Part shown: piece after piece, positions 35,388-46,273 of the stretch | How the letters are laid out: every line of letters begins with the position of its first letter | Numbering within the stretch: the stretch's first letter is position 1 | NCBI RefSeq assembly: GCF_900188485.1 | Contig: NZ_FZPH01000014.1 | Coordinates: 62,001 to 126,000 of the forward strand | Reading direction: 5' to 3' | Length of the DNA: 64,000 bases | From: Asanoa hainanensis | GTDB taxonomy: Bacteria; Actinomycetota; Actinomycetes; Mycobacteriales; Micromonosporaceae | Position numbers and translations under genes: made by a program | The notes under the pieces: model-generated | The model's input: only the letters and a program-made list of their open reading frames with translations | Databases searched by the model: none | What the model was told of the DNA's origin: nothing

Positions 35388-36898
35388 GCCCGCCTCCAGT
35401 GCCGGCCGTCGCGGCGCAGCAGTTCGTCGGCCGCGTGGGGGCCCCATTCGCCGGCCCGGTAGGGCTCGGGGGTCGTGCCGTCCCAGGCGTCCTCCAGCGG
35501 GTCGATGACCCGCCAGCTCTGCTCGACCTCGGCCGCGTCCGGGAACAGCGTGCGGTCGCCGACCAGCACGTCGAGCACCAGCCGCTCGTACGCCTCCGGG
35601 CTCGACTCCGTGAACGCGGCGCCGTACTCGAAGTCCATGGCGATGTCGCGTACCTCCATGGTCGTGCCGGGCACCTTGGAGCCGAACTTGAGCACCACGC
35701 CCTCGTCGGGCTGCACCCGCACGACGAGCTGGTTGGCGCCGAGCATCTCGATGTCGTGCGGGTTGAACGGCAGGTGCGGCGCCTTCTTGAAGATGATCGC
35801 CAGCTCGGTGACCCGGCGGGGGAGCCGCTTGCCACAGCGCAGGTAGAAAGGCACGCCGGCCCAGCGGCGGTTCTGCACGCCGAGCTTCACCGCCACGTAC
35901 GTCTCCGTGGTGGAGTCGGACGGCACGTCCTTCTCCTCGAGGTAGCCGACCGCCCGCTCGCCGCCGACCCAGCCAGGAAGGTATTGCCCGCGGACCGTCT
36001 CGTCGCGGATGTCGCCGGGCACCTTTATCGCCCGCAGCACCTTGAGCTTCTCGGTGCTGATCTCGGCGGCGTCGAAGCTGGTGGGCTCCTCCATCGCGAC
36101 CAGCGTCATCAGCTGGAGCAGGTGGTTCTGGAGCACGTCGCGGGCGGCGCCGGCGGCGTCGTAGAAGCCGGCCCGGGTGCCGATGCCGACGTCCTCGGCC
36201 ATAGTGATCTGCACCGAGTCGACGTATTTGCTGTTCCACAGCGGCTCGAACAGGTTGTTGGCGAACCGCAGGGCCAGGATGTTCTGGACCGTCTCCTTGC
36301 CCAGGTAGTGGTCGATCCGGAAGACGTCCTTGCGGGTGAACACGTCGTCGACCAGGCCGTTGAGCGCCTTCGCCGAGGCCAGGTCGTTGCCGAACGGCTT
36401 CTCCACCACGACCCGGCGCCACCCGCCGGACTTGGCGTTGTCGGCCATCCCGGTGCGCGCGAGCTGCTTGAGCACTATCGGGAAGGCCGGTGGCGGGATC
36501 GCGAAGTAGAACGCCGCGTTGCCGGCGATGCCGTGCGAGTCGCGCAGCTCGTCGAGGGTCGACGCGAGCTGGTCGAACGCCTCGTCGTCGTCGAACGCGC
36601 CCGGCACGAACTTGATGCTGCCGGCCAGCCGGGCCCACACCTCTTCACGCCACGGGGTGCGGGCCCCCTTCTTGACCGCGTTCATCGCCACGGTCTCGAA
36701 GTCGCCGTCGCCCCAGTCGCGCCGGGCGAACCCGAGCACCACGAACCCGGGCGGCAGCAGCCCCCGGTTGGCCAGGTCGTAGATGGCCGGCAACAGCTTC
36801 TTGCGAGACAGGTCGCCGGTCACGCCGAAGATCACCAGAGCACACGGCTCCGGGATCCTCGGGAGGCGGCGATCCTGGGGATCGCGCAGCGGGTTCAC
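35384..36898 (-). CDS. zwf: Glucose-6-phosphate 1-dehydrogenase
   Basis: A 504-residue enzyme producing 6-phosphogluconolactone and NADPH. The dinucleotide motif is [20 protein letters not shown]; the active-site segment [14 protein letters not shown] contains the catalytic His and substrate Lys; the [11 protein letters not shown] motif is intact. Two GTG codons (36901, 36898) follow AGGAG by 2 and 5 nt; the second is better spaced and is used here. The end overlaps opcA by 4 bp. First gene of zwf-opcA-pgl, 8 bp after pgi. Confidence 0.97.
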   Translation of the reverse strand: MNPLRDPQDRRLPRIPEPCALVIFGVTGDLSRKKLLPAIYDLANRGLLPPGFVVLGFARRDWGDGDFETVAMNAVKKGARTPWREEVWARLAGSIKFVPGAFDDDEAFDQLASTLDELRDSHGIAGNAAFYFAIPPPAFPIVLKQLARTGMADNAKSGGWRRVVVEKPFGNDLASAKALNGLVDDVFTRKDVFRIDHYLGKETVQNILALRFANNLFEPLWNSKYVDSVQITMAEDVGIGTRAGFYDAAGAARDVLQNHLLQLMTLVAMEEPTSFDAAEISTEKLKVLRAIKVPGDIRDETVRGQYLPGWVGGERAVGYLEEKDVPSDSTTETYVAVKLGVQNRRWAGVPFYLRCGKRLPRRVTELAIIFKKAPHLPFNPHDIEMLGANQLVVRVQPDEGVVLKFGSKVPGTTMEVRDIAMDFEYGAAFTESSPEAYERLVLDVLVGDRTLFPDAAEVEQSWRVIDPLEDAWDGTTPEPYRAGEWGPHAADELLRRDGRHWRRA

Positions 36899-36906
36899 CA
36901 CAGCTC

Positions 36907-38607
36907 CTAGTGTGAATCCTTGCTGGCGGGCAGGCTTGCCAACGCGCGCAGCAGTTGATCGAGGCCGGCCGCCCGGTCGGTGAGGTGCAGGTGGACGACG
37001 GGTCGTCCCCGGTCGGTCATCGCCTTGCGGTCACCGGCCGCCTGGGCGGCCTGCAGGTCGCCGAAGGTGTACGGCTTCCCGGCGATCGCGAGGTCCTCGG
37101 TGACCGCGCCGGTGATCTGGAGGAACGAGCCGACCTGCGGACCGCCCTTGTGGTACTGGCCGGTCGAGTGCAGGTAGCGGGGTCCCCAGCCGAACGTCAC
37201 CGGTCGGCCGGAGGCGGTGGCCAGCAGCCCGCGGGCCTGCTCGGCCCGGGCGTCGCCGAACCGGTCGAGGAAGGCCAGCACGGCCAGGTAGCCGTGCGGG
37301 TCGATGCCATCCACGAGTGCGCCGAGCACCGCCGCGAGGCTGTCGCCGCCGCCGCCGTACACCTCGATCGCGCCCTCGGCGAACGACGGCGACTCGGCCG
37401 GGAGGCCCTCGGCGAGGATCCGGGTCGTGTTGTTCTTCGACTCGGTCACGTTGGGCTGGTTGAACGGGTCGATGCCGATCACGCGGCCGGCGATCGCGGT
37501 GGCGAACTCCCAGAGCAGGAACTGCGCGCCGAGCGGGCCGTTGACGGCGAGGTCGGGCCGGACGCCGCCGCCGGGCACGGCGAACGGCGGCTGGGCGCCG
37601 CCGACCGTGACCGTGAGCACGTCGGTGCCGTGCGCGCCGGGGCTGTCCGGGGTCTCGATCACCACCGGCAGGATGCCCTTGCCGTCCTTGCCGGTCGACT
37701 CGGCGATGAGCTGCTCGGCCCAGTCGCCGAGGCCGACGATGCCGGTGCCGTCGGAGACCAGCGCCACCTTGTCGCGACCCGCGTGCGCGGCGGCCCCGAG
37801 CGCGGCGCCCAGCGCGAGGCCGGGGTTGCCGCTCTCCTCGGGCAGCGCGGCGAGCAGGTCCTCGGCCTGGTCGAACAGCTCGGCGACGTCGACGCCGGCC
37901 AGGGCGGAGGGCACGACGCCGAACGCGGTCAGCGCCGAGTAGCGGCCGCCGACCTCGGAGTCGGCCAGGAACACCTGGGCGCCCAGCTCACGGGCGGTGG
38001 TCTCCAGCGGCGAGCCCGGGTCGGTGACCATGACGAAGTGGCGGCCGACCTCGGCCTCGGACATGCCGGAGTCGAGGAACGCCTGCCAGTACGCCCGCCG
38101 GTGGCTGTCGGTCTCGACCGTGCCGCCGGACTTGCTGGACACCACCACGAGCGTGCGCTCCAGCCGGTCGGCCAGCGCCGCCCGGATCTGGGCCGGGTCG
38201 GTGGTGTCCAGGACGGTCAGCTCGACGCCGAGCGTGCGGGTGATCACCTCCGGCGCGAGCGACGAGCCGCCCATGCCGGCCAGCACCACGTGGTCGAGGT
38301 CCGCCAGCTCGGTGCGGAGCTCGGCCAGCCGCGGCAGCAGCTCGCGGCTGCGGCGGAAGGTGTCGACCCAGCCCAGCCGGATCTTCGCCTCGGCCTCCGC
38401 GTCGGGACCCCAGAGCGCGGCGTCCTTGGCGACCAGCTTGGCCGGCACGTCGGCGTCGACCAGCGCGGCGCGGGCGGCCGCCGCGTCGGTGCTGCCGGCG
38501 CCGTAGACGGCGATGCCGGCGGCGGCGACGACACCGTCGGCGAATGCCGGACCGGTGTCGTCGCCGTTCTCCGGAACTCCGTCGGAACCGAATCCGAAGG
38601 TGCTCAT
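36907..38607 (-). CDS. pgi: Glucose-6-phosphate isomerase
   Basis: A 566-residue isomerase of glucose 6-phosphate and fructose 6-phosphate. Sugar-isomerase domains are visible in [37 protein letters not shown] (phosphate-binding Ser/Thr loop), and [17 protein letters not shown] with the Glu/Lys region. The N-terminal ~35 residues ([17 protein letters not shown]) are variable. It belongs to the actinobacterial form found next to tal and shares a 4-bp ATGA overlap with it, feeding G6P to zwf downstream. Confidence 0.94.
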   Translation of the reverse strand: MSTFGFGSDGVPENGDDTGPAFADGVVAAAGIAVYGAGSTDAAAARAALVDADVPAKLVAKDAALWGPDAEAEAKIRLGWVDTFRRSRELLPRLAELRTELADLDHVVLAGMGGSSLAPEVITRTLGVELTVLDTTDPAQIRAALADRLERTLVVVSSKSGGTVETDSHRRAYWQAFLDSGMSEAEVGRHFVMVTDPGSPLETTARELGAQVFLADSEVGGRYSALTAFGVVPSALAGVDVAELFDQAEDLLAALPEESGNPGLALGAALGAAAHAGRDKVALVSDGTGIVGLGDWAEQLIAESTGKDGKGILPVVIETPDSPGAHGTDVLTVTVGGAQPPFAVPGGGVRPDLAVNGPLGAQFLLWEFATAIAGRVIGIDPFNQPNVTESKNNTTRILAEGLPAESPSFAEGAIEVYGGGGDSLAAVLGALVDGIDPHGYLAVLAFLDRFGDARAEQARGLLATASGRPVTFGWGPRYLHSTGQYHKGGPQVGSFLQITGAVTEDLAIAGKPYTFGDLQAAQAAGDRKAMTDRGRPVVHLHLTDRAAGLDQLLRALASLPASKDSH

Positions 38608-39716
38608 GCCTTCGCGGCCGCCTTCAGGGACGCGTCGACGCCGTCGATCAGCTCCTGCCAGCTCGCCGAGAACTTCTCGACGCCCTCGCGCTCCAGCGTG
38701 TCGAACACGTCGTCGAGGTCGATGCCCACCCGCGCCAGGTCGGCCATGACCTGCTTGGCGTCGTCGTAGTTGCCGGTGACGGTGTCGGCCTGGGTCTCGC
38801 CGTGGTCGGCCCAGGCGTGGATCACCGGCTCCGGCATGGTGTTGACGACGCCCGGCGCGATCAGGTCGACCACGTAGAGCGTGTCCGGGTAGTCCGGGTT
38901 CTTGGTCGACGTCGAGGCCCAGAGCGGCCGCTGCGGCTTGGCGCCCGCGTCGGCCAGCGCCTGCCAGCGCGGCCCGGCGAAGACCTCGGAGTAGCGCTCG
39001 TAGGCCAGCCGCGCGTTGGCGACCGCGCCCTTGCCCCGCAGCGCCTTGGCCTCGTCGGAGCCGATCTTCTCCAGCCGCTTGTCGATCTCGGTGTCGAAGC
39101 GGGAGACGAAGAACGACGCCACGGACGCCAGGTTGGTCAGGTCGTGGCCGTTGGCCTTGGCCTGCTCCATGCCGGCCAGGTACGCGTCCATCACCTGGCT
39201 GTAGCGGTCGAGCGAGAAGATCAGCGTGACGTTGACGCTGATGCCGGCGGCCAGCGCCGCGGTGATCGCCGGCAGGCCCTCCTCGGTCGCCGGGATCTTG
39301 ATGAACGCGTTCGGCCGGTCGATCAGCCACCAGAGGCCCTTGGCCTCGGCGATGGTCTTCGCGGTCTCCCGGGCGAGCCGGGGGTCGACCTCGAGCGAGA
39401 CGCGGCCGTCGACGCCGTCGGAGGCGTCGTAGGCGGGCCGTAGCACGTCGCACGCCCAACGCACGTCGTACGCGGTGAGCATGCGGACGGCCTCTTCCGT
39501 CGAGACGCCGCGGGTGGCCAGGTCGCGGACCTGACCGTCGTAGGCGTCGGCGTCGGAGAGCGCCTTCGCGAAGATCGTCGGGTTGGTCGTCACGCCCACG
39601 ACGTGCTGCTCGCGACGCAACTGGTCAAGGGTGCCGGTGCTCAGCCGGACGCGGGACAGGTCGTCGAGCCAGATGGCGACGCCCGCGGCGGCAAGCTCGG
39701 CCAGGCGGTCGGTCAT
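38604..39716 (-). CDS. tal: Transaldolase
   Basis: A 370-residue class I transaldolase moving a dihydroxyacetone unit between sugar phosphates. Motifs: the N-terminal [36 protein letters not shown], the Schiff-base Lys in [33 protein letters not shown] and [25 protein letters not shown] precedes ATG 39716. It lies 14 bp downstream of tkt and overlaps pgi by 4 bp, so the non-oxidative branch and pgi form one transcript. Confidence 0.97.
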   Translation of the reverse strand: MTDRLAELAAAGVAIWLDDLSRVRLSTGTLDQLRREQHVVGVTTNPTIFAKALSDADAYDGQVRDLATRGVSTEEAVRMLTAYDVRWACDVLRPAYDASDGVDGRVSLEVDPRLARETAKTIAEAKGLWWLIDRPNAFIKIPATEEGLPAITAALAAGISVNVTLIFSLDRYSQVMDAYLAGMEQAKANGHDLTNLASVASFFVSRFDTEIDKRLEKIGSDEAKALRGKGAVANARLAYERYSEVFAGPRWQALADAGAKPQRPLWASTSTKNPDYPDTLYVVDLIAPGVVNTMPEPVIHAWADHGETQADTVTGNYDDAKQVMADLARVGIDLDDVFDTLEREGVEKFSASWQELIDGVDASLKAAAKA

Positions 39717-39730
39717 GATCCTTCGCTCCC

Positions 39731-41857
39731 TCAGTTGCCCGTGGTGGTGCCGGTGATGGTGCCGACCTTCGCGAGCGAGGCGTGTGCCTTCGCCACGACG
39801 TTGTCGGCGGTGAATCCGAACTGTTCGAAGAGCACCGTGTGCGGCGCGCTGGCGCCGTAGTGCTCGATGCTGACGCTCTCGCCGAGGTCGCCGACGATGT
39901 CGCGCCAGGACATGGCGATGCCGGCCTCGACGCTGACCCGGGCCTTGACGGCGTGCGGCAGCACGCTCTGCCGGTAGGCCTCGTCCTGCGCCCGGAACCA
40001 TTCCTGGCAGGGCATCGAGACGACCCGGGTCGGGGTGCCGTCGGCCTCCAGCCGCTCCTGGGCGGTCAGGCAGAGCTGCACCTCGGAGCCGGTGCCGATG
40101 AGGATCACCTCGGGCTGGCCGTTGGACGCCTCGGACAGGATGTAGCCGCCCCGGGCCACGCCGTCGGCGGGCGCGTAGCGGTCACGGTCGATCGTCGGCA
40201 GCGCCTGCCGGGTCAGCGCGAGCGCGGTGGGGCGGTCGATGTGCTCCATCGCCATGCGCCACGCCCAGGCGGTCTCGTTGGCGTCGGCCGGGCGGACCAC
40301 GTCGAGGCCCGGGATGGCCCGCAGCGCGGTCAGGTGCTCGATCGGCTGGTGCGTCGGGCCGTCCTCGCCGAGGCCGATGGAGTCGTGCGTCCAGACGTAC
40401 GTGACGGGCAGCTTCATCAGCGCCGCCAGCCGCACCGACGGCCGCATGTAGTCGCTGAACACCAGGAACGTGCCACCGTACGGGCGGGTCGCGCCGTGCA
40501 GCACGATGCCGTTGAGGATCGCGCCCATGCCGTGCTCGCGGATGCCGAAGTGCAGCGTCCGGCCGTACTCGTCGCCCGGGAACTCCTTGGTGGCGTGCTC
40601 GGCGGGCACGAAGGACGGCTCGCCCTTCATGGTGGTGTTGTTGCTCTCGGCCAGGTCGGCCGAGCCGCCCCAGAGCTCCGGCAGCACCGGCGCGAGGGCC
40701 TCCAGGATCTTGCCCGAGGCCGCCCGGGTCGCGATGCCCTTGGCGTCGGCCGGCCACACCGGCAGCGCGTCGGTCCACCCCGCCGGCAGCTCGCGGGCGA
40801 ACAGCCGGTCGAACAGCGCGCGGCTGTCGGCGTGGTCGGCCGACCAGACGGCGAAGGCCTTGTCCCACTCGGCGTGCGCGGCCTGGCCGCGGGCGACCGC
40901 CTCGCGGGTGTGCTCGAGCACCTCGGCGGAGACCTCGAAGCTCTGGGCCGGGTCGAAGCCGAGGACCTTCTTGGTGGCGGCGACCTCGTCGGCACCGAGC
41001 GCCGAGCCGTGGATCTTGCCGGTGTTCTGCTTGTTGGGCGCGGGCCACCCGATGATCGTGCGCAGCGCGATGAACGACGGCCGGTCGGTGACGGCCTTCG
41101 CGGCCTCGATCGCCCGCCAGAGCGCCTCGGGGTCCTCGCGGTAGTCGCCCTCGTCGGCGTGGCCGCTGCGGAAGTCGACGGTCTGGACGTGCCAGCCGTA
41201 CGCCGTGTAGCGGGCCGCGACGTCCTCGCTCTTGGCGATCCGGGTGTCGTCCTCGATCGAGATCTCGTTGTCGTCCCAGATCGCCACGAGGTTGCCCAAC
41301 CGCTGGTGCCCGGCGAGCGCGCTCACCTCGTGGCTGATGCCCTCTTCGATGTCACCGTCGGAGACGATCGTGTAGACGTGGTGGTCGAAGAGCGGGCTCT
41401 CGGGGTCGAACAGGCCCTTCTCCCGGCGGGCGGCCATGGCCATGCCCACGGCGTTGCCGATGCCCTGGCCCAGCGGGCCGGTGGTCGTCTCGACACCCTT
41501 GGTGTGGCCGTGCTCGGGGTGGCCCGGGGTCAGCGAGCCCCACTGGCGCAGCGACCGCAGGTCTTCCAGCCCGAGGCCGTAGCCCGTCAGGTAGAGCTGG
41601 ATGTAGAGCGTCAGGCTGCTGTGGCCCGCGGACAGCACGAAGCGGTCGCGGCCGACCCAGTGCGGGTCGGTCGGGTCGTGCCGCATCACCTTGTTGAACA
41701 GCAGGTACGCGGCGGGCGCGAGACTCATGGCGGTGCCGGGGTGGCCGTTGCCGGCCTTCTCGACCGCGTCCATCGCGAGGACGCGGATCGTGTCGACCGC
41801 CTTGCGGTCCAGCTCGGACCAGGTGAATGAGGCTTGCTCTGAGTTGCTGGCAGGCAC
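39731..41857 (-). CDS. tkt: Transketolase
   Basis: A 708-residue thiamine-diphosphate enzyme of the pentose phosphate pathway. ThDP-binding [19 protein letters not shown]-type segment ([18 protein letters not shown]), first-domain [35 protein letters not shown] with catalytic histidines, and the pyrimidine-domain block [20 protein letters not shown] with the conserved Glu. GTG 41857 is preceded by AGGAG at 10 nt and gives [16 protein letters not shown], preferred over the upstream in-frame start. First gene of the tkt-tal-pgi-zwf block, divergent from ctaB. Confidence 0.97.
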   Translation of the reverse strand: MPASNSEQASFTWSELDRKAVDTIRVLAMDAVEKAGNGHPGTAMSLAPAAYLLFNKVMRHDPTDPHWVGRDRFVLSAGHSSLTLYIQLYLTGYGLGLEDLRSLRQWGSLTPGHPEHGHTKGVETTTGPLGQGIGNAVGMAMAARREKGLFDPESPLFDHHVYTIVSDGDIEEGISHEVSALAGHQRLGNLVAIWDDNEISIEDDTRIAKSEDVAARYTAYGWHVQTVDFRSGHADEGDYREDPEALWRAIEAAKAVTDRPSFIALRTIIGWPAPNKQNTGKIHGSALGADEVAATKKVLGFDPAQSFEVSAEVLEHTREAVARGQAAHAEWDKAFAVWSADHADSRALFDRLFARELPAGWTDALPVWPADAKGIATRAASGKILEALAPVLPELWGGSADLAESNNTTMKGEPSFVPAEHATKEFPGDEYGRTLHFGIREHGMGAILNGIVLHGATRPYGGTFLVFSDYMRPSVRLAALMKLPVTYVWTHDSIGLGEDGPTHQPIEHLTALRAIPGLDVVRPADANETAWAWRMAMEHIDRPTALALTRQALPTIDRDRYAPADGVARGGYILSEASNGQPEVILIGTGSEVQLCLTAQERLEADGTPTRVVSMPCQEWFRAQDEAYRQSVLPHAVKARVSVEAGIAMSWRDIVGDLGESVSIEHYGASAPHTVLFEQFGFTADNVVAKAHASLAKVGTITGTTTGN

Positions 41858-42108
41858 GATGTATGCGCTCCTCGGCGAGTGTTTCCGGTCCCTCACCTCT
41901 GACCCTAGCGACCCGTGCTAAACACGTGCCGCCGGATCTCGCCCTGCGGCGTGTGTTGTGGGCGGACAGACACTCCTCGGGTGGTTCTCGCCGCACCGCG
42001 TCGGGTCGCCGATCAGCGCGGATACGCGCCGCGTACGCTGTCGATCGGCTTGTTGACCGTCGCCGGTCGCGGCTTGACGACGAAGCGCCGAGGAAGGTGG
42101 ACACGGCC
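41858..42108. promoter_or_regulatory. Divergent tkt/ctaB promoter region
   Basis: A 251-bp spacer that must contain promoters for the pentose-phosphate block (minus) and ctaB (plus). Beyond the two ribosome binding sites (AGGAG at 41868-41872 on the minus strand; AGGAAGG at 42091-42097) no clear operator or riboswitch is seen. Confidence 0.4.
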
Positions 42109-43047
42109 TTGAGCATGGTCACGGAGCGCCCGTCGCCGACCCTGGTGCCGGGCCCGGTCCCGGTGCCGCCGCGACGCGACCCGCTCGCCTTAGTCCGTGC
42201 CTACGTCGCGTTGACCAAGCCGCGGATCATCGAGTTGCTCCTGGTCACCACGGTGCCGGCGATGATGCTCGCGGCCGGTGGCATCCCACCGGTCGGCACG
42301 ATGGTCGTGGTGCTGGTCGGTGGCACGCTGGCCGCGGGCGCCGCCAACGCCCTCAACTGCTACATCGACCGCGACATCGACCAGCTGATGCGCCGCACCA
42401 AGCGGCGCCCGCTGCCCACGCACGCCCTCGCCCCGCGCAGCGTGCTGGTGTTCGGGCTGGTGCTGGCGGTGGTCTCGGTGGGCCTGATGGCCGGGTTCAC
42501 CAACTGGCTCGCCGCCGCGCTGACCGCGGGCGCGATCGCCTACTACGACCTCGTCTACACGCTCTGGCTCAAACGGACCACGCCGCAGAACACGTTCTGG
42601 GGCGGCGCCTGCGGTGCCGCTCCGGTGCTGATCGGCTGGGCGGCCGTCACCGGCGGCCTGTCGCCGCTCGCCTGGGCGCTGTTCGGGGTGGTCTTCTTCT
42701 GGCAGATGCCGCACTTCTACGCGCTGGCCATCAAATACAAGGACGACTACGCGCGCGCCGGCATCCCGATGCTGCCCGTGGTGCGCTCCGCCGCCCGGGT
42801 CAACCGCGAGATCGTGCTGTTCACCTGGCTGACCGTGGCCACCTCGGTGGCCGCCTGGCCGCTCGGGCTGGGCCCGCTCTACGGCGTCACGGCACTCGTC
42901 AGCGGCGTGTTCTTCCTCATCGAGGCGTACCGGCTGGTGGGCCGGTCGAAGCGGGGCGAACCGCTCAAGCCGATGCGGCTGTTCCACTGGTCGATCACGT
43001 ACCTGACGATCGTGTGCGTCGCGGTCGCGATCGACGCGCTGCTCTGA
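42109..43047 (+). CDS. ctaB: Protoheme IX farnesyltransferase (haem O synthase)
   Basis: A ~312-residue UbiA-family membrane enzyme attaching a farnesyl group to haem B for cytochrome oxidase. The aspartate-rich prenyl-diphosphate motif is [20 protein letters not shown], with a second conserved loop [19 protein letters not shown] (a CtaB marker). About nine membrane helices. TTG 42109 lies 11 nt after AGGAAGG; ATG 42115 and GTG 42097 are alternatives, so the exact start is open. ctaA, acting next, is 1.3 kb away on the other strand. Confidence 0.95.
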   Translation: MSMVTERPSPTLVPGPVPVPPRRDPLALVRAYVALTKPRIIELLLVTTVPAMMLAAGGIPPVGTMVVVLVGGTLAAGAANALNCYIDRDIDQLMRRTKRRPLPTHALAPRSVLVFGLVLAVVSVGLMAGFTNWLAAALTAGAIAYYDLVYTLWLKRTTPQNTFWGGACGAAPVLIGWAAVTGGLSPLAWALFGVVFFWQMPHFYALAIKYKDDYARAGIPMLPVVRSAARVNREIVLFTWLTVATSVAAWPLGLGPLYGVTALVSGVFFLIEAYRLVGRSKRGEPLKPMRLFHWSITYLTIVCVAVAIDALL

Positions 43048-43284
43048 TCGGGCGCCGGCCCGATATGGGCGGTTGGGCCGTGAATCGCGGGAAAAGACCG
43101 ATCTGCGCGGCGCCCACGGACGGGGGATGGCAGTTGTCCGAGATGTCATCCGAATTTAACCGGATATGTCTCGCTTTGGTCGTTCAAATTTCCTGTGGCC
43201 TCTCTTAAATCAGCCGATGACAGGAGTCACAAAACACGATCGGATGGCACGCGGATTCCGGTAGGCGTGCTTACGCTCTCCGGC

Positions 43285-43617
43285 ATGGCAGATGGTTCCG
43301 ATACGACGCTGACGACCGAACAGCCCGCCGCCACGACCCCCGAGGGTCTGGTGCACGGCATCCGGTCGTTCGCCGCCGGACACGGCGGCGCCAGGGCGGT
43401 CATCGAATACGTCGGCAAGCGTGGCGCCCGGATCGTCCTCGTCGGCGAGGACGGCACCTGGGCGGACCAGTTCGCGGATGGCACTGACGTGGCCCGTGCG
43501 GCGTGTGAGAGCGCGGGGGTCGCGATCGAGAACGAGTGGGAGCGCGAGCTCATGGACCAGATGCGGCCGAGCAACGACCTGTGGCGGTCGATGGCCCGGC
43601 GCACACTCTCGCGCTGA
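43285..43617 (+). CDS. Conserved actinobacterial small protein, function unknown
   Basis: A 110-residue soluble protein: a Thr/Ala-rich N-terminus (MADGSDTTLTTEQPAATTPE) followed by a compact alpha/beta segment, GARAVIEYVGKRGARIVLVG, DGTWADQFADGTDVARAACE and WERELMDQMRPSNDLWRSM. I do not recognise a named domain. It sits 24 bp before the ATP-grasp gene, in the same direction, and follows a 237-bp relatively AT-rich spacer that probably carries its promoter. Confidence 0.75.
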   Translation: MADGSDTTLTTEQPAATTPEGLVHGIRSFAAGHGGARAVIEYVGKRGARIVLVGEDGTWADQFADGTDVARAACESAGVAIENEWERELMDQMRPSNDLWRSMARRTLSR

Positions 43618-43641
43618 CCCACACCACCAGAAAGCGGTTAG

Positions 43642-44559
43642 TTGACCACCACCACATCCACCCACGACCAGGCGGCGACCCGGGAGACATCCCGGGTCGC
43701 TCTTGTTACCTGCGATCAAATTCCTGACCTCGAGGACGACGACCGGCTGGTGCTGGCACCGCTGGCGGCCCGCGGGGTCGCCGCCGAGCCGGTCGTCTGG
43801 GACGACCCCACGGTCGACTGGGCCGCGTACGACCTCGTCGTGCTGCGGTCTCCCTGGGACTACGCCCCGCGCCACGCGGAGTTCGTCTCCTGGGCCGGCC
43901 GGCTCACCAACCTCGCCAACCCGGCCGACGTCGTCGTCTGGAACACGGACAAGCGCTACCTGAGCGAGCTGGCGGAGGCCGGCGTCCCGGTCATCCCGAC
44001 GACCGTCGTCGAGCCCGGTGGTTGGTTCCTCTACGACCTGCCGACGGACGCCGTCATCAAGCCCGCCATCGGCGCCGGCAGCGTCGACGCGGGCCGCTAC
44101 CGGATGCGGGAGGAGGGCACCGCGTTCAACGAGCACCTGAAGCGACTCAGCGACGCCGGCCGTACCGCCCTGATCCAGCCGTTCATGGCGGCGATCGAGG
44201 CGGCTGGTGAGACCGCGCTGGTCTACCTCAACGACGGCACCGGGCTGCGGTTCAGCCACGCCGCCCGCAAGGGCGCCATGCTCAGCGGCCCCGACGAGGG
44301 CGTCAGCGGGCTCTACAAGGAGGAGCGGATCGACCCGGCGGAGGCGTCAGCCGCGCAGCTGGCCGTCGCCGAGCGCGCCCTGGACGCCGTTCCGGGCGGC
44401 CGGGACCGGCTCCTCTACGCGCGGGTCGACCTGGTGCCCGACGACAGCGGTGCGCCCGTCCTGATCGAGCTGGAGCTCACCGAGCCCTCGCTCTTCTTCG
44501 GCACCAGCGGCGGTGCTCCCGAGCGCTTCGCCGCCGCCGTCGCCCACGCCGCGGGTTGA
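43642..44559 (+). CDS. ATP-grasp domain protein (RimK/DcsG-like)
   Basis: A 305-residue protein. Order: an N-terminal alpha/beta preATP-grasp domain (VALVTCDQIPDLEDDDRLVL, then YDLVVLRSPWDYAPRHAEFV), the ATP-grasp lobe with DAVIKPAIGAGSVDAG (ATP-binding Lys), LIQPFMAAIEAAGETALVYL, and the metal-binding VLIELELTEPSLFF with Glu ligands. Such enzymes ligate a carboxylate to an amine; the RSPWDY motif is shared with cycloserine-cluster DcsG-like and related proteins. Substrate unknown. The start is TTG 43642, the only plausible one. Its 3' 213 bp overlap the antisense end of the ctaA frame. Confidence 0.85.
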   Translation: MTTTTSTHDQAATRETSRVALVTCDQIPDLEDDDRLVLAPLAARGVAAEPVVWDDPTVDWAAYDLVVLRSPWDYAPRHAEFVSWAGRLTNLANPADVVVWNTDKRYLSELAEAGVPVIPTTVVEPGGWFLYDLPTDAVIKPAIGAGSVDAGRYRMREEGTAFNEHLKRLSDAGRTALIQPFMAAIEAAGETALVYLNDGTGLRFSHAARKGAMLSGPDEGVSGLYKEERIDPAEASAAQLAVAERALDAVPGGRDRLLYARVDLVPDDSGAPVLIELELTEPSLFFGTSGGAPERFAAAVAHAAG

Positions 44560-45414
44560 CCAGAGCACGCTGAGCGTCGCCAGCCAGACCAGGCAGGCGC
44601 CGAGCATGTGCAGGCCGACCAGGATCTCCGGCAGCCCGGTGAAGTACTGCACGAAGCCGATCACGCCCTGGCTCAGCTCGATCGCGAGCAGGACCAGGGC
44701 GGCCCGGGCGGTGCGCCGGGCGCCGGTCGCGCGGGCGGCGAACCACACCGCCAGCGTGAGGCCGAGCAGCAGGAAGACGACGTCCGCGTGCACCTGGGAG
44801 ATCGTCTCCGGGTCGAGGCCGGTGCGGTGCGCGTCGACGTCGCCGGCGTGCGGCCCCGAGCCGGTCACGATCACGCCGAGCGCGACGACGGCCAGCGAGA
44901 CGACGGTCAGCACCCAGACGAGCTGCCGGAGCGGGCTGGGCACGACGGTGCGGCGCGGGCCGGGACCGTCCACGGTGCGGCGCCAGAGCGCGTACGCCGC
45001 GGCCAGCACGCCGATCGAGGCCAGGAAGTGCAGACCGACCACCCACGGGTTGAGGTTGGTGAGCACGGTGATCCCGCCCACCACACCCTGCGCGGGGATG
45101 CCCAGGAACACGCCCAGCGCCAGCCGGTTGAGCCTGCGGCTGCCGACCGTGCGCTCGCGGCGGTGGTGCACGAACGCGGCGATCAGGGTGGCCAGGGCGA
45201 CCGCGCCGACCACCCAGCCGAGCATCCGGTTGCTGAACTCGATGACCCCGTGGATGCCCATCTCGCCGTTCGGCACGTACGAGGCGTCGGTGCACCGGGG
45301 CCAGGTCGGGCACCCGAGGCCGGAACCGGTCAGCCGGACGGCCCCACCGGTGACGACGATGGCGACGTTCGCGATGATGTTGGCCAGCGCCAGACGGCGG
45401 AGCAGGGGGATCAC
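44347..45414 (-). CDS. ctaA: Haem A synthase (COX15/CtaA)
   Basis: A polytopic enzyme oxidising haem O to haem A. The N-terminal VVTGGAVRLTGSGLGCPTWP is diagnostic, and four conserved membrane histidines are present: IHGVIEFSNR, GLHFLASIG, ISQVHADVVF and VGLHMLGACLVW. About eight helices. The recognisable protein ends around LSVLWSTRG (near 44560); the frame then continues for ~70 hydrophilic residues antisense to the ATP-grasp gene until 44347. This tail may be an artefact of a lost stop or real read-through. GTG 45414 follows AGGAT, which lies in the arm of a 17-bp palindrome. Confidence 0.9.
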   Translation of the reverse strand: MIPLLRRLALANIIANVAIVVTGGAVRLTGSGLGCPTWPRCTDASYVPNGEMGIHGVIEFSNRMLGWVVGAVALATLIAAFVHHRRERTVGSRRLNRLALGVFLGIPAQGVVGGITVLTNLNPWVVGLHFLASIGVLAAAYALWRRTVDGPGPRRTVVPSPLRQLVWVLTVVSLAVVALGVIVTGSGPHAGDVDAHRTGLDPETISQVHADVVFLLLGLTLAVWFAARATGARRTARAALVLLAIELSQGVIGFVQYFTGLPEILVGLHMLGACLVWLATLSVLWSTRGVGDGGGEALGSTAAGAEEERGLGELQLDQDGRTAVVGHQVDPRVEEPVPAARNGVQGALGDGQLRG

Positions 45415-45422
45415 CCGCGAGA

Positions 45423-45439
45423 TCCTACGTAACGTAGGA
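45423..45439. promoter_or_regulatory. Palindrome at the ctaA ribosome binding site
   Basis: TCCTACGT-A-ACGTAGGA, perfect 8-bp arms around a single base, ending 9 bp upstream of the ctaA start. Its arm contains the ctaA AGGA. The core TACGTAACGT recurs at 45525-45534, next to the sufR start. Candidate operator (for SufR or another regulator) and/or an RNA hairpin hiding the ribosome binding site. Confidence 0.5.
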
Positions 45440-45541
45440 GAGAGATCGGCCGTCGCCCCCGCGCCGCCGCACCGAGGCGGTGATGTCGATCACTGGCGTG
45501 CCAGTTTGCTCCCAGCGGTGGAAATACGTAACGTTGTGGTA

Positions 45542-46273
45542 GTGAAATACGTCGCGATGCTGCCTCCGCAGGCGGAGACGACCGGTTCCCGGTCCGTCCC
45601 CGCGGATCGGCGCACCCGCGACCGCGTGCTGGCGCTCCTGCTGGAGCGGGGCACCGCCACCGCCGCCGAGCTCGGCGACGCGCTCCAGCTCAGCCCGGCC
45701 GCCATCCGCAAGCACCTCGACGCGCTGCTGACCGACGGCGACGTGGTCAGCCGGCAGCGCCCGGTGCGGGCCGGTCGGGGGCGCGGCCGCCCGGCCAAGG
45801 TCTTCACGCTCACCGACGCGGCGCGGCTGCGCTGCGGGCGCCACACCTACGACAACATGGCCACCGCCGCGATGCGGTGGATCGCCACGCACGGTGGTGA
45901 GGGCGCCGTCGACGCGTTCGCGGCCGACCAGGTGTCCGCGCTGGAGAGCCGCTGCCGCGAGGCCATGGAAGGCGCCGGCGACGACCCCATCGCGCGCGCG
46001 GAGGCACTCGCCGAGGCGCTGACCGCCGAGGGCTACGCTGCCAACGCTTCCACGATCGCCACCGGAGGGCAGCTGTGTCAGCACCACTGCCCCGTGGCCC
46101 ACGTGGCGGCCGAGTTTCCCGAGCTGTGCGAGGCCGAGACGGCGGTTATTTCCCGCCTGGTCGGCACCCACGTCCAGCGTCTGGCCACCATCGCACACGG
46201 TGACGGGGTATGCACAACGCATATCCCGGCTCAGCAAGGCACCCCGACAGGAACTGTGAGGACAGATAAATGA
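45542..46273 (+). CDS. sufR: SUF operon transcriptional regulator SufR
   Basis: A ~243-residue ArsR/DeoR-like winged-helix protein: HTH at [20 protein letters not shown], then [20 protein letters not shown] and a basic wing. The C-terminal half carries the cysteines expected to ligate an Fe-S cluster, [15 protein letters not shown] and FPELCEAE, plus RLRCGRHTY. In mycobacteria and cyanobacteria holo-SufR represses suf and lifts on cluster loss. GTG 45542 (ATG 45557 and GTG 45536 are alternatives) lacks a ribosome binding site and may be leaderless. It overlaps sufB by 4 bp. Confidence 0.93.
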   Translation: MKYVAMLPPQAETTGSRSVPADRRTRDRVLALLLERGTATAAELGDALQLSPAAIRKHLDALLTDGDVVSRQRPVRAGRGRGRPAKVFTLTDAARLRCGRHTYDNMATAAMRWIATHGGEGAVDAFAADQVSALESRCREAMEGAGDDPIARAEALAEALTAEGYAANASTIATGGQLCQHHCPVAHVAAEFPELCEAETAVISRLVGTHVQRLATIAHGDGVCTTHIPAQQGTPTGTVRTDK

